Assembly (NCBI RefSeq): GCF_051020765.1
Contig: NC_134929.1
Span: 5,668,786 to 5,732,785 of the forward strand
DNA length: 64,000 bases
Direction of reading: 5' to 3'
Origin: Lasioglossum baleicum
Taxonomy: Eukaryota > Arthropoda > Insecta > Hymenoptera > Halictidae
The stretch's first letter is position 1, and each line of letters opens with the position of its first letter. The notes below the pieces were generated by a model. The model was not told the origin of the DNA. It did not search any database and was given only the letters and a program-made list of their open reading frames with translations. Made by a program: the position numbers and the translations under genes. Positions 19,901 through 28,650 of this stretch are shown here, piece by piece.

Positions 19901-22344
19901 GTCGCGCTGCCTTCTCGGAACACGGGGTGATGGGGCATGTACACCGCTTGCGTCGGAGATGTAGAGGAGGAGAGCGCGCGTCGCATGTGGCCGAGCTCTT
20001 CGTACTCGTGGAGGAACGCTCGATATTCCGAAGCGAGCGAAGAGTTCAGGCGGAACTTTCGCTGCAGCGAGCGATGAATTTGGTCCGCTAACGGGCGCGA
20101 CTGCCCGATGTTTATTGGGGGGCCGGCACGGAACGGAAGACGGACCACGTACTGACCGTCGGCGGTACGAGTGGTGTTTGCGCGGAAGTGCGACTCGCAC
20201 TGTTCCTCGTCCGGGGTGAGAAAGGAGCGACGGGGAACCTCTTCGAGTTCCCAAAATCGTTTGAGGTCTTGAGCGAGAGGGTCGTCTTGAGTGCAATGGT
20301 GCATAGATATTCTTGAGAACTCGCGGAAGTCGCTACGGGCAGCATGGACTGTATCCGATTCGCCGGACTGACATGCTGTGGGTCCGGAAATGACCCACCC
20401 GAAGATGGTTTCCTGCGCTACTGGCGATCCGCTGCGACATTTCCGCACCCCATCGAGAACGATGCTGGGGTAAACGTCCGCGCCAAGAATCAGGTGAATT
20501 GCGGATCGGTTTGACGGATCGGGGTCGGCCCATTCCAAATCCGCAAGGTGCGCTAGAACTCGCGAGTCACGGATGCGTTTCGGCGCGTACGTTGAAAGCG
20601 CAGGGAGCACGAGGGCGACGGTTGACATCGCGGGAGTCGCGCGCGAGCGGTGGGCTACCTGGAGGTGCACAGCGTGACGCACGCTCCCGGCGTGGACGCC
20701 GCCGACTGCTGAAATCGAAGTATTGACGCGGGTGCGCTTTGCTCGCAGAATATGCACCATCGCTTCGGTGACGAAACTTGTTTCGGAGCCTTGGTCGATC
20801 AGGGCTCGGACGGTCACGCAACGACCGGAGGAGACGCTTAATTTTACAAGGGCCGTGGCTAATAGGACCGCGGAGCTCGGCTCTTCGCGGGTAGACGCGA
20901 GGTGAGCGCTCACCTCGGAACTGGCTGACACGGGCGCTGAGTTTCCGGATGGTGGCGGTGCTACGTCTTCGTGTAGGAGAGAATGGTGTCGTCGGTGACA
21001 TACGCGACACGAATATTTGCTTGAACAGTCCAAAGTGGTATGCGCGTTGCTCAGACAGTTGAAACAACGATTGAGTTTACTGATAAGTTCGCGCCGACCG
21101 TGCGGGTTCCGCGATGTAAACTGCGGGCATGCGCTTAAATTATGAGATGCTCGACACACCGGGCATGGCGGAAACGTTTTCGTCGACGTCTGATATGTTG
21201 TGACGGCATGCACGCGGGAAGGACCGGCGGCTGGTTGCATCGTCGCGACGGGGCACACAGCGGCGGTAACGGACTCGCTTTCGGAAAATTCTTCGAGCCC
21301 ACGAACGCGAGAATCAACAAAATTCGACAGCAGCTCGAAGGGCGGCGGTGCAACGTCGTCGCTGATTTTTAGTTTCCAGGCTTTTCGCGACGACGTGTCC
21401 AGCTTCTGGGATACCAGATGGACCAGTATATCGTTCCAGAGATCTTCCGGTTTCCTTCCTAGATTTTTCAGCGACGCGGTGATGACGCAGACGCGATCGC
21501 GAAGTCTTTGTAAGTCGGCCGCCGACTCGTGAGAAAGCGCGGGCAGGTCGAACAATGATTGAAGGTGTGCGTTGATGAGACGTCGCGGATTTTGATAACG
21601 CTTCATAAGAGCAGTCCAGGCAACTGTGAAATTATCCTCGGTAATGGGAATATTTTCGATACATTCGAGAGCGCGACCCGTGATGGACGACGTCAGATAA
21701 TGGAGGCGCGATACGTCGTGGAGCGATGGGTTTTTTATAATGAGGGCGGTGAAACGGTCGCGAAACGATTCCCACGTCGCGTATCGGCCATCGAATTCTG
21801 GCAAGTTTAAACGCGGAAGCTGATCGGCTGGTACAGGCGGAAGCACTTGCCCGTCGCAAGGATTTGAAGGGTGACTTACGGGGACGCTGGTCAAATCGTC
21901 GAGCTGAGACGTCATGAACGCCAGGGTCTCCAAGTATGTTTCCTCCGTTTCCTCGAACTGATTCTCGGAGAAGTACGGGATCTTGGTCTGGTCCGCGGGA
22001 GGGATGATGGAGCAGACTCGGTCGTTTCCGGTGTTGAATTTCTGCCAGTGGTCCTGCAGGTGGGCCATTCTCGTACGCAGTGTGGCCTTGGTCCATTTCT
22101 CCTTCCCCAGCTTCCTCAGATTGAGAAGACTGCGTCCGATGGCTCGCTTCGTTTGGAGTTGGCTTTCGATTGCCTCTACCCCCGCCATGATAGTGGATAT
22201 TTCCGTTCTCGATGTGGCACCGTACACTTTCTCGCGATCCGGCTCGAAGGACCAATGTTTCGACTTCGACCGACGGTCGGAAAGCCTGAGTGCCGGGATC
22301 GCCCAGGTTTGGACGCGCGAGGAAAGGTAACGGTCACGACACAA
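16942..22344 (-). CDS. BEL/Pao gag-pol polyprotein, intact
   Basis: The frame has 1800 codons from the first Met at 22344, which lies inside the 5' LTR. The likelier start is Met53 at 22188, just after the primer-binding site, where gag homology begins. Numbered from 22344: a DUF1759-type gag domain (FDGRYATW near 190); Cys/His knuckles (CPVCRASHNLSACP and RCFNCLSNAHTTLDC, near 395-435); an aspartic protease with DQGS at D517; reverse transcriptase with YVDD at D943-D944; then the Pao-type linker and an RNase H-like region (GFADAS). The integrase has an H2C2 finger (HTQTLHGGVQ) and catalytic D1500, D1566 and E1617. A DUF5641-like tail with PGHFLVG follows. All blocks are in BEL/Pao order with no stop. 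This encodes every activity needed for retrotransposition. Confidence 0.95.
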   Translation of the reverse strand: MCRDRYLSSRVQTWAIPALRLSDRRSKSKHWSFEPDREKVYGATSRTEISTIMAGVEAIESQLQTKRAIGRSLLNLRKLGKEKWTKATLRTRMAHLQDHWQKFNTGNDRVCSIIPPADQTKIPYFSENQFEETEETYLETLAFMTSQLDDLTSVPVSHPSNPCDGQVLPPVPADQLPRLNLPEFDGRYATWESFRDRFTALIIKNPSLHDVSRLHYLTSSITGRALECIENIPITEDNFTVAWTALMKRYQNPRRLINAHLQSLFDLPALSHESAADLQRLRDRVCVITASLKNLGRKPEDLWNDILVHLVSQKLDTSSRKAWKLKISDDVAPPPFELLSNFVDSRVRGLEEFSESESVTAAVCPVATMQPAAGPSRVHAVTTYQTSTKTFPPCPVCRASHNLSACPQFTSRNPHGRRELISKLNRCFNCLSNAHTTLDCSSKYSCRVCHRRHHSLLHEDVAPPPSGNSAPVSASSEVSAHLASTREEPSSAVLLATALVKLSVSSGRCVTVRALIDQGSETSFVTEAMVHILRAKRTRVNTSISAVGGVHAGSVRHAVHLQVAHRSRATPAMSTVALVLPALSTYAPKRIRDSRVLAHLADLEWADPDPSNRSAIHLILGADVYPSIVLDGVRKCRSGSPVAQETIFGWVISGPTACQSGESDTVHAARSDFREFSRISMHHCTQDDPLAQDLKRFWELEEVPRRSFLTPDEEQCESHFRANTTRTADGQYVVRLPFRAGPPINIGQSRPLADQIHRSLQRKFRLNSSLASEYRAFLHEYEELGHMRRALSSSTSPTQAVYMPHHPVFREGSATTHLRVVFNASSVTSNGTSLNDHLLSGPKLQSDLPSVLLRWRKFRYVYTADIAKMYRQILVNDRDLDYQRIIWQNSPGDEPAPFQLLTVTYGMTCAPFLALRVLQQLLEDEGSRFPLARPILRSNIYVDDVLFGGDDIPSLRRSRDQLNGLLHCGHFKLRKWASNHSELLTDMDPSDHGLACSKFLTPDDEVKILGVSWNPSRDAFQFQVSLSNTLPSTKRTILSTIAKFYDPLGWVTPAIISAKVIIQDLWRLRIAWDDPISGPALDRWTAIYTRLLSLAEVQIPRWTGHSHSNGHLELHGFADASNIAYAAVIYARCISQTGQITVSLLAGKSKVAPLTPVTIPRLELQGAELLSRLMAFVLSAFENATVKCFCWTDSTVVLAWLRSHPSKWKPYVANRVANIQNRLPNASWQHVPTAENPADCASRGLLSDDLLRHELWWHGPEWLGLDASAWPSQAPLPEGYDLPEVKLSFHSAATPSIEWDLASRLSKWPKLLRVTAYIIRFSRLCRRNISDTPSRPSGQALSTSDVSLARIFWIKHLQSAEFPEELHALQQAQSLSPKSPLLSLNPFLDADGILRVGGRLRHAALPHRVRHPILLAPHPIVRLLVEQVHTQTLHGGVQLTLHTLRQNYWLLRARSMVKSIIHSCVTCVRERAAVPEQIMGNLPDARVSPPARCFAHCGVDYAGPFHIRASAGRGITSRKAYIALFICMATRAIHLELAVDYSTPAFLNAYLRFCSRRGLPEAVYSDNGTNFVGGCRELSAAYRAAIRNPNFLNKTASDGTTWHFIPPSAPHFGGLWEAGVKSVKHHLRRVLGDRMLTFEEFTTLLCAIEACLNSRPLAPISDTLDEYETLTPGHFLVGSSLTVPPQPSYLDLGENRLSRWQLVRHAAERFWRLWQDDYINTLQQRSKWRKPYPPISTGQLVLIRNPTLPPCKWELGRVTQLHSGDDGHTRVVTVKTATATFKRPLVKLCLLPVQRAASAT
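22237..22254 (-). other. BEL/Pao primer-binding site, tRNA-Tyr
   Basis: TGGTCCTTCGAGCCGGAT lies one base inside the 5' LTR. It is complementary to the CCA end of eukaryotic tRNA-Tyr, recalled as ending CCGGCTCGAAGGACCA. The same 18 bases follow the LTR at 63395. Confidence 0.8.
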
Positions 22345-22766
22345 GGATTAAAGAAGACTCGCGGTGGACGATGTGATGGAGATCAATGACGAACGTTGAT
22401 TTATTGATATAAGAGAAGTGGAGCGCGCACGGCTCTGACACGCGTGAATTCCAGAAAAGCAGGTGTTACAAAGAGGTTTTGAACCAGAGTGTTTCTGTGC
22501 GCGATGAACCAGAGAGAGTGACCCCGCTTCGCCGAGGGGGTTCCCGAATAGGCCCAAGTCGACGAACGCGGTGGTCCGCGATTGGCGGATCGATCGCAGA
22601 GTCGATTGTTTCGGGATTCGAATCGAGGTAGTTTACGGGTCACGACGGCGAGCCGTTGAGAACGCGGTGTCGAAAATAATAACACGCGGCGTGTGTTCTT
22701 GAAATTGGTAGAAAAACCCGGCGTGTCTCAATCGACCGGTAAACCTCTCGATTCGAATCCCGAACA
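22256..22766 (-). repeat. BEL/Pao 5' LTR (511 bp)
   Basis: This is the upstream LTR of the minus-strand element. The long polyprotein frame stays open back into its last 89 bases, although translation probably starts downstream. Confidence 0.95.
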
Positions 22767-22771
22767 AATAT

Positions 22772-23769
22772 GAATTCGAAAAAATCGTTTAAACATATTT
22801 AAACAATCATAATGTGTTAATATTGGATATAACTGTATTCGGAAAAGTGTACAGAACCTTCTGCTGCAAAGAACAATTCAATATCTTTTATAATAACATC
22901 ACAATATTTGTCTACAGTTGAAAAATGTGCCTTTCTTACGGACGTGACGTCCTTGCCATTTTTGAGAGAAAACCTCGTTATTACTTTATTGTCGGAGCCA
23001 CGAAGAAAGACTGAAATCTCCCTGAGCCCCAATAGCAATTATGTGTTATAAACCTTGCAGACCTTCACGGTCAGTTGTAGGCTGCAGCTATTTATTTTTG
23101 GGGTTTCCCCTCAACCCGCACACCGTGTACAGTGACTCTTTTATCTGTCTTCCACCTGGAAGACACTTTTGGCCAAGTTGAGATGGGACACCTTTCATGT
23201 AGTGAAAAAACATTTTCAATTTGTTTATGTCCAACAAGTAGTCCAATACAATGCCCGTACGAAGCGATAGCGAAACAGCAGTGGGTTCAGAGTTGTGCAG
23301 AATTACAATTGAATTACTCGAGGAAGCAAAATTATTAGGCCGAAAAGAAAATTCTTGCGGTTTTAATTAAAATCAAAATAACAAAAACCGTAAGGACTTT
23401 CTCTCCGACCTGATACAAACTAATTGATTACATTGTAATTCAGCCATATTGTAATTTATAATTCATATCTTTATTCAATTAAAGTACAATGTAATTCGTA
23501 ATTGCAATTGGAGTACAATTATAAAATAGCGGTATGTATTATGAAGGATGACGAGGAATAGAAACTACACCGCATGGACAGCAAACAAGAGCATATGAAA
23601 GAAAAACATAAAAATATATCCGCACTTCTTCAAAGTTCTGGACTATAATTTGGAGAGCTGTATTTTAATGTAATATGTAATTCAGTGATGACGTAGATGA
23701 ATTACTATATAATTGAAATACAATGTAATTCAATTGTGTAATTGAATTAGCAAAACTCTGAGTTGGTTA
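22772..23769. other. AT-rich non-coding stretch with TACAATGTAATTC repeats
   Basis: No gene is recognised. The reading frames at 22817-23038 and 23132-23338 show no family resemblance. 23430-23530 and 23690-23755 consist of related ATTACATTGTAATTC-type words, also seen at 27750-27815, so this is a dispersed low-complexity family. Confidence 0.5.
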
Positions 23770-24180
23770 AGATATTACACCGTTACCGCCCACTACATAC
23801 TACGCGATTGTCGGGGGTGGCAAGGCGCCATCTCGTATGGGTCCGAACTGGTGACATTGTATTGATGCGAGCCTGAGAAGAAGGTTACCAGGCAGGACTA
23901 CGGTGACGTGTCTCTAGGAACGAATGAGCGGCCGATTGGATCAGAGCGGAGGAGGCAGACCTCGTTTCACACGCATTATCGGCTGTCGACGAAATATTGG
24001 CTACAGCGGCCACACATATGTACCATTCTGGTACCATGTAGCGTGCAGCGTCGAAGTCAAAACATTGGGACTACGGGCGCGGCTGTGGTGGGGATAGGCA
24101 GACCTAGCGATGATAGGCTCGATTTGTTTATGTGCCGTTCCCGGGGCTGTTCTCTATGGAGAGGTTTATGACAGGTCATT
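23770..24180. other. GC-rich block of unknown nature
   Basis: The composition rises above that of the neighbours. An 87-codon frame (23908-24171, plus strand) has no recognisable motif. It could be an exon or a fragment of a GC-rich transposon. Confidence 0.3.
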
Positions 24181-25035
24181 ACTATTGAGCTGGAAGTCGA
24201 CACTTTCTCGGACAACACGTGTTGACTTGTGTTAACTTAAAAATTATTTTACAGTAAAAAATTATGAATAGGACGCGCTAAAAACAGCTTTCTGAAAAAT
24301 AGCTTCGCTGTCGATCGCCCAATAATGACCCGACCATTCGCATGCCCATGTTTTATAGCCGCTACGCTATCGTACTTCGCACAGTGGTGCAAAATCCCCA
24401 AGACATGGCAATAATTCGTTTATTATGTCATTTTTAAAAATCTATGTGTATTGAAATACATTACAGTATTAATGCATCGATCATAGATTGTAATAGAACT
24501 TAACCCAAACACTGACATTGGAAAGAACTGTGACATACATTTGAAGGAAAAAATTTTTTCTCATTTCTTTGTTGTTTTTGTGTATATGCACTCCTTGATT
24601 TTCGAAAGTTTCATAGTGTAGATATTATTCAGTGCGGTGAGTACATTACTTTGAATTATAAAAAATACAAAGCTAATTATTAATTTTTTTGTATGTTATT
24701 GAGACTCCGAGTCCCACCGATTTTTATTTGGTTATAATCCAAAAGTTCGCGACTTTTTTTGACTTTCCGACAACTAAGGTCACGATGGTTTTGGAAAGAG
24801 CGAGGTAAAAGATTATTTCGAATCCACATTTATTAAGATTAAGATTTTTAAAACTAAGAAAATATGAAAACACTATCCGAATACCCAGTCACAAGTTTTT
24901 CATTAAATTATATCATAGTGTAACCGTAAGAGTATTTAATAAAAAAACTTTTATAAAAAAAAATTAAACCGACTTCGAAAAAACGCACTAAAAAGTATAA
25001 AATAATTTCCATTTATTATTTATTTGGATACATTA
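24181..25035. other. AT-rich non-coding stretch
   Basis: No gene is visible. 24825-24960 is an inverted, internally shortened copy of 15640-16055, including the ACACTATCCGAATACCCAG block. Confidence 0.5.
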
Positions 25036-25910
25036 TAAGGAAACCGCTAAGGAGTGAATGCTGAACTTTTTTATTTTCTGTGCTGCCCTCACGAAAGTGA
25101 CATGAGCCAATTCGTGGCGTTCTGCCGATTAAGAAAAGCCTAAACTCGATAGAATTAGGATTGTTTCTAGTGGTTTTATCCGTGAAAGTATTCTCGAAAT
25201 TTTTATTCAAATACATTTTCTGCCCATCATCTGTGCTAGGGCGACGAAGCGACGAGGGCCTCGGGCGCCTTGGCCAAGTGGTGCAATAAACACGGCCGGG
25301 CAATCCTTCGGCCAGCCATGAAGCCGCTAACAAGTAAATGCTGAACTTGTTTATTTTTCGTAATGTCGTCACGAAAGTGACACGAGCTAGTTCGTGGCGT
25401 TCTTCCGATTAAGAAAAAACTAAACTCGATAATAGAATTCGGACTGTGTCTAATGGTTTTACTCGTGAAAATATCTTGGAAATTGTATCCAAATACAATT
25501 TTTACCCATTTCTGCTGGCTAGGGCGACGAAGCGACGAGGGCCTCGGGCGCCTTGGCCAAGTGGTGCAATAAACACGGCCGGGCAATCCTTCGGCCAGCC
25601 AGGTATCTCGGCATGAAGCCGCTAACAAGTAAATGCTGAACTTGTTTATTTTTCGTAATGTCGTCACGAAAGTGACACGAGCTAGTTCGTGGCGTTCTTC
25701 CGATTAAGAAAAAACTAAACTCGATAATAGAATTCGGACTGTGTCTAATGGTTTTACTCGTGAAAATATCTTGGAAATTTGTATCCAAATACAATTTTTA
25801 CCCATTTCTGCTGGCTAGGGCGACGAAGCGACGAGGGCTTGGAGCGCCTTGGCCAAGTGGTGCAATAAACACGACCGGGTAATCCTCCGGCCAGTCAGGT
25901 AGCTCGAATC
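25036..25910 (+). repeat. Three tandem copies of an approximately 290-bp unit
   Basis: Units begin near 25039, 25322 and 25617 with CCGCTAA(C/G)(A/G)AGT(A/G)AATGCTG. Each ends with a GC-rich block containing GGGCGACGAAGCGACGAGGG, CGCCTTGGCCAAGTGGTGCA and CCGGGCAATCC. Copies 2 and 3 are nearly identical to each other and copy 1 is more diverged, which suggests at least two rounds of duplication. Antisense frames of 91-143 codons (PRRPRPSSLRRPS) cross unit junctions and are products of the repetition. A more distant relative lies near 13690-13930. Confidence 0.85.
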
Positions 25911-25974
25911 CGACTAAATGACCCTATTCTTTTATATTTTTCACTTCCAAAAATACGTGTTGCAGAAAAAGAAA

Positions 25975-26125
25975 TGGAGCTAACAGTAAACTTAATCCCT
26001 CGTCCTATCCAAAATAAGAACTTAATCCCTCATCCTATCATAAATAACAGGCTGACAATAGGCGTTCATTTTGGTTGTCTTACAAATTTTTAAGTTTACT
26101 GTTATTTAAGATAGGATGAGGGGCT
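25975..26125. repeat. Small inverted repeat with doubled arm
   Basis: AACAGTAAACTTAATCCCTC and a second CTTAATCCCTCATCCTATC pair with GATAGGATGAGGGG and TAAGTTTACTGTTA near 26090-26125. Probably a short MITE with one arm partly duplicated. Confidence 0.45.
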
Positions 26126-26612
26126 ATGAATAGAACTAGCCTAGTTCTATTATTATTTGGTCTTTAATGTCTTTATGGTTATTACGGAAATTAACTCTTA
26201 AGGGTACGGCTGGTGGCCCATTGCTGTTCGGCCATGGCACAACAAAAGCCCACACTTACTTTTTCAGAAGCTTTTGCTCCAAAAAGTATATTAACGGTTT
26301 CGGTGTTATTTCAGCCGCTTGGCATAATACCGTTACCGGTATTGTCCGGTATGTATATTTTACCGGGATTAAGTCCCTGATTTCACACAAGCAATACTTT
26401 GTCTTGGGCGAAACGAAGAAATCCTCTCTCGTTTGTCTCCAGTCTCCTTAACTGTACTATACACTAAAAAGTAGTAGTCACCCTTTGTACAGGGTGAACC
26501 ACGAATCGTGATCAGTGAGTGATTAATCTGTTATCAACAGTCCGATCGAAGATGTTTTCATCAAATATAGCGAATCCAATTTTGGTCGATCAACCGCCTC
26601 TCTGGCTATAAT
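26126..26612. other. Stretch without a supported gene
   Basis: A 94-codon frame (26167-26451) is unrecognised. A single CAGGGTGAACCACGAATCG motif at about 26490 resembles one end of the CAGGGTG elements; no partner end was found nearby. The last 60 bases resemble degraded hAT transposase in shifted frames. Confidence 0.4.
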
Positions 26613-26895
26613 GTAGACGTCGAGCTTACAAACCAGAAAATTTGAGGATGATTTTTGGAAATACGTCAACCGCGAAAAATATCCCAGTACCACCAAATGT
26701 AGCAAATACTATTCTTGCTTCGGATCTACATACCCGTGTGAATCGGCATTTTCATACTTACAGTTAACGAAGACTAAACAACGTTCTGTCCTGACTGATT
26801 CCCATACTATAGACTCATTATTATTATCTTTGTCAGGATATACACCTAATTATGATTGCTTGGTTAGAGACATCCAAACTCAGTCTTCCCATTAA
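26613..26895 (+). pseudogene. hAT transposase, C-terminal dimerisation-domain relic
   Basis: Between an in-frame stop at about 26610 and a TAA at 26893-26895 the frame reads EDDFWKYVNREKYPS, then FGSTYPCESAFSYLQ and RSVLTDSH. This is the FWxYV...F(G/C)STYxCESAFSxLxxxK...RxxLTDxH pattern of the hAT C-terminal domain, which also occurs in transposase-derived host proteins. There is no start, DNA-binding zinc finger or catalytic region in frame, and the upstream part is frame-broken. It is a decayed fragment. Confidence 0.8.
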
Positions 26896-27819
26896 TGTTA
26901 AGGCAATAAAAAAAGGATTTAATTCTAAATCTGTCTTTATCTGTAGCTAATTTGAACTAATATTGTTAATAATTACTCATGTTGTTTTAATTCCCCTGGA
27001 CGATTTTTTTTTGGCCCGTTAAATAATCTATGTACTGAAACACAGTGTATAAACATAGTATGTATTTCACACCTCCCTCTCACCCCACTTAGACTACGCC
27101 TATGACAACAAGTTGATCGCGATTTTATTTTAAGATAAAAAGTAGATCTTATGTACACAAAAGTTGGCCACCCCTGAAATACAGCATGGTTTCAACCTTT
27201 GGTAAGAATATCTTGTATGATATACGAAGAATTAGGATGACAATAAGCAAATTCACTCTAGATTACGAAATCACGACCGTAATCATGATTCTGCGATTAC
27301 TATGACACAATACTGTGGCCATCACTACTGTTTATAATACTGTTTATATTATTCAAAATACAAAGTAACGAAAAGAATAAGGAATAGATAATGGGAACAA
27401 CTCGTCCGGGACATCGTCAATCTTTGACACAGCAGCTTCTATTGCTTGGAATCTGCACCCTAAAAAAATTTATTTTTTTTCTACAGTTTATAATTTGCTC
27501 ACAGTTGCGTAAACGAATATATAAAATGCACGATGTAAGTTCGAGTATTTTCGTTTCTTTCAACCTAAAAGCATTGATTTTTGCACGTGATATCCATAAA
27601 AATTGCCGTGAGAGCTGCTGGACCATACTTATCCTGAAAAACCCTTTCGGTTCTTCGTAAAACAGTTCGTCGAAATAAAAGTTCTTCATAACTGGTTTAG
27701 TTACCGAAATCGATATTAAACAGTTTTCGAAGTCTGATTCTGAATCATTCAGTTACATTCCATTTCAATTACATTGTGCTCCAAATACATTAAATTTCAA
27801 TTACAATGTAATTCAACTA
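26896..27819. other. Non-coding stretch
   Basis: I see no gene. Frames at 27391-27660 (plus) and 27417-27689 (minus) overlap antisense and resemble nothing known. 27750-27815 carries the ATTACAATGTAATTC words also present at 23430-23755. Confidence 0.5.
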
Positions 27820-28116
27820 CCCAAATGGCGCTGAGACATCTAAAGGATATATTTTAGACGCCTGCCGCAAGACATTCAGACGTCTCGAAAGTCGCTGGAA
27901 CACCGCTGGAAGGTCGCTGGAATACGTCTAATACAGGTCTTTTAAGTTTTTACGGTTGAAATGAGACGTCTAAAAGGGGCATTTTCGTTCAGCAGTAAAA
28001 ACGACGTTTCCAAAATGGCTCTTTTAGACGTCTAAACACGTCCTTTTGGGACGTAAGACGTTGAGACCTAAAGAAGACGTAATAACGACGTGTATAAAAC
28101 GTCGTGTGCTATGTGG
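27820..28116. mobile_element. GACGTC-rich MITE
   Basis: It begins CCCAAATGGCGCTGAGACAT and ends CGTCGTGTGCTATGTGG, a degenerate inverted pair. The interior is full of AGACGTC-type words in both orientations. The last 75 bases are homologous to 13190-13262. Confidence 0.55.
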
Positions 28117-28433
28117 ATACGATTATTCGCGATTAGCGTAATTACTAGCAATTAAATTGATATTAAATGGTTTGAATTATCTTATACAACTAGAGGATAA
28201 TCTATCCTATGCTGAATATTAAATTAATTTATATTTTTATGCCAAGTTCTGCAGAAAACTACGCAAAATATATATTAATTTGAGAGTAAAATGTGTTCTA
28301 ACTCTCGGGAACTTTTCTCCAAGTTGTATATTAAATCTATAAATAGAGAGAGAGAGATTGTATTTAAAACTATTAATTTCTCTTTCTCAAAAATGATGTG
28401 ACATCTCATCTTCTCTGGCGCGGGAGGGGGAAA

Positions 28434-28650
28434 TCCGCTCTACCGTCGGTCTAGGTGCTGATCCAGGCTAAGCGTCCGCTCTACCTTCGGTCTAGGTGCT
28501 GATCCAGGCTAAGAGTCCGCTCTACCTTCGGTCTAGGTGCTGATCCAGGCTAAGCGTCCGCTCTACCGTCGGTCTAGGAGCTGATCCAGGCTAAAAGTGG
28601 GAGGGGGAAATCCGCTCTACTGTCGGTCTAGGAGCTGATCCAGGCTAAGG
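28434..28650 (+). repeat. 41-bp tandem repeat, four units plus a displaced fifth
   Basis: TCCGCTCTACC starts at 28434, 28475, 28516, 28557 and 28611. Each unit runs on through CGGTCTAGG(T/A)GCTGATCC and AGGCTAA. The fifth follows a 13-bp insertion (GTGGGAGGGGGAAA). Two more units occur at about 29224-29314 inside the duplicated block. There are no unique spacers, so it is not a CRISPR array. Confidence 0.9.

Larger units (their letters stand above)
16061..22766 (-). mobile_element. Complete BEL/Pao LTR retrotransposon
   Basis: Two 511-bp TG...CA LTRs enclose a single long frame. A perfect 5-bp duplication AATAT flanks the element (16056-16060 and 22767-22771). The LTRs differ at one base (GAACTAGAG against GAACCAGAG), so the insertion is very recent. 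A tRNA-Tyr primer-binding site follows the 5' LTR, and a G-rich purine tract (GAGGCGGGCGG on the minus strand) precedes the 3' LTR. The element is much more GC-rich than its flanks. Confidence 0.96.

Noticed and set aside
17636..22330. Numerous 60-200-codon frames on both strands inside the BEL element
   Set aside because: GC-rich coding sequence has few stops in other frames. None carries a recognisable domain, whereas the 1800-codon frame carries every BEL domain in order.
16153..22557. Identical 69-codon frames at 16153 and 22348
   Set aside because: Both lie in the two BEL LTRs and repeat only because the LTRs do.
28434..28650. CRISPR-like spacing of short repeats
   Set aside because: The 41-bp units are contiguous with no unique spacers, the genome is eukaryotic, and no cas-like gene is present.
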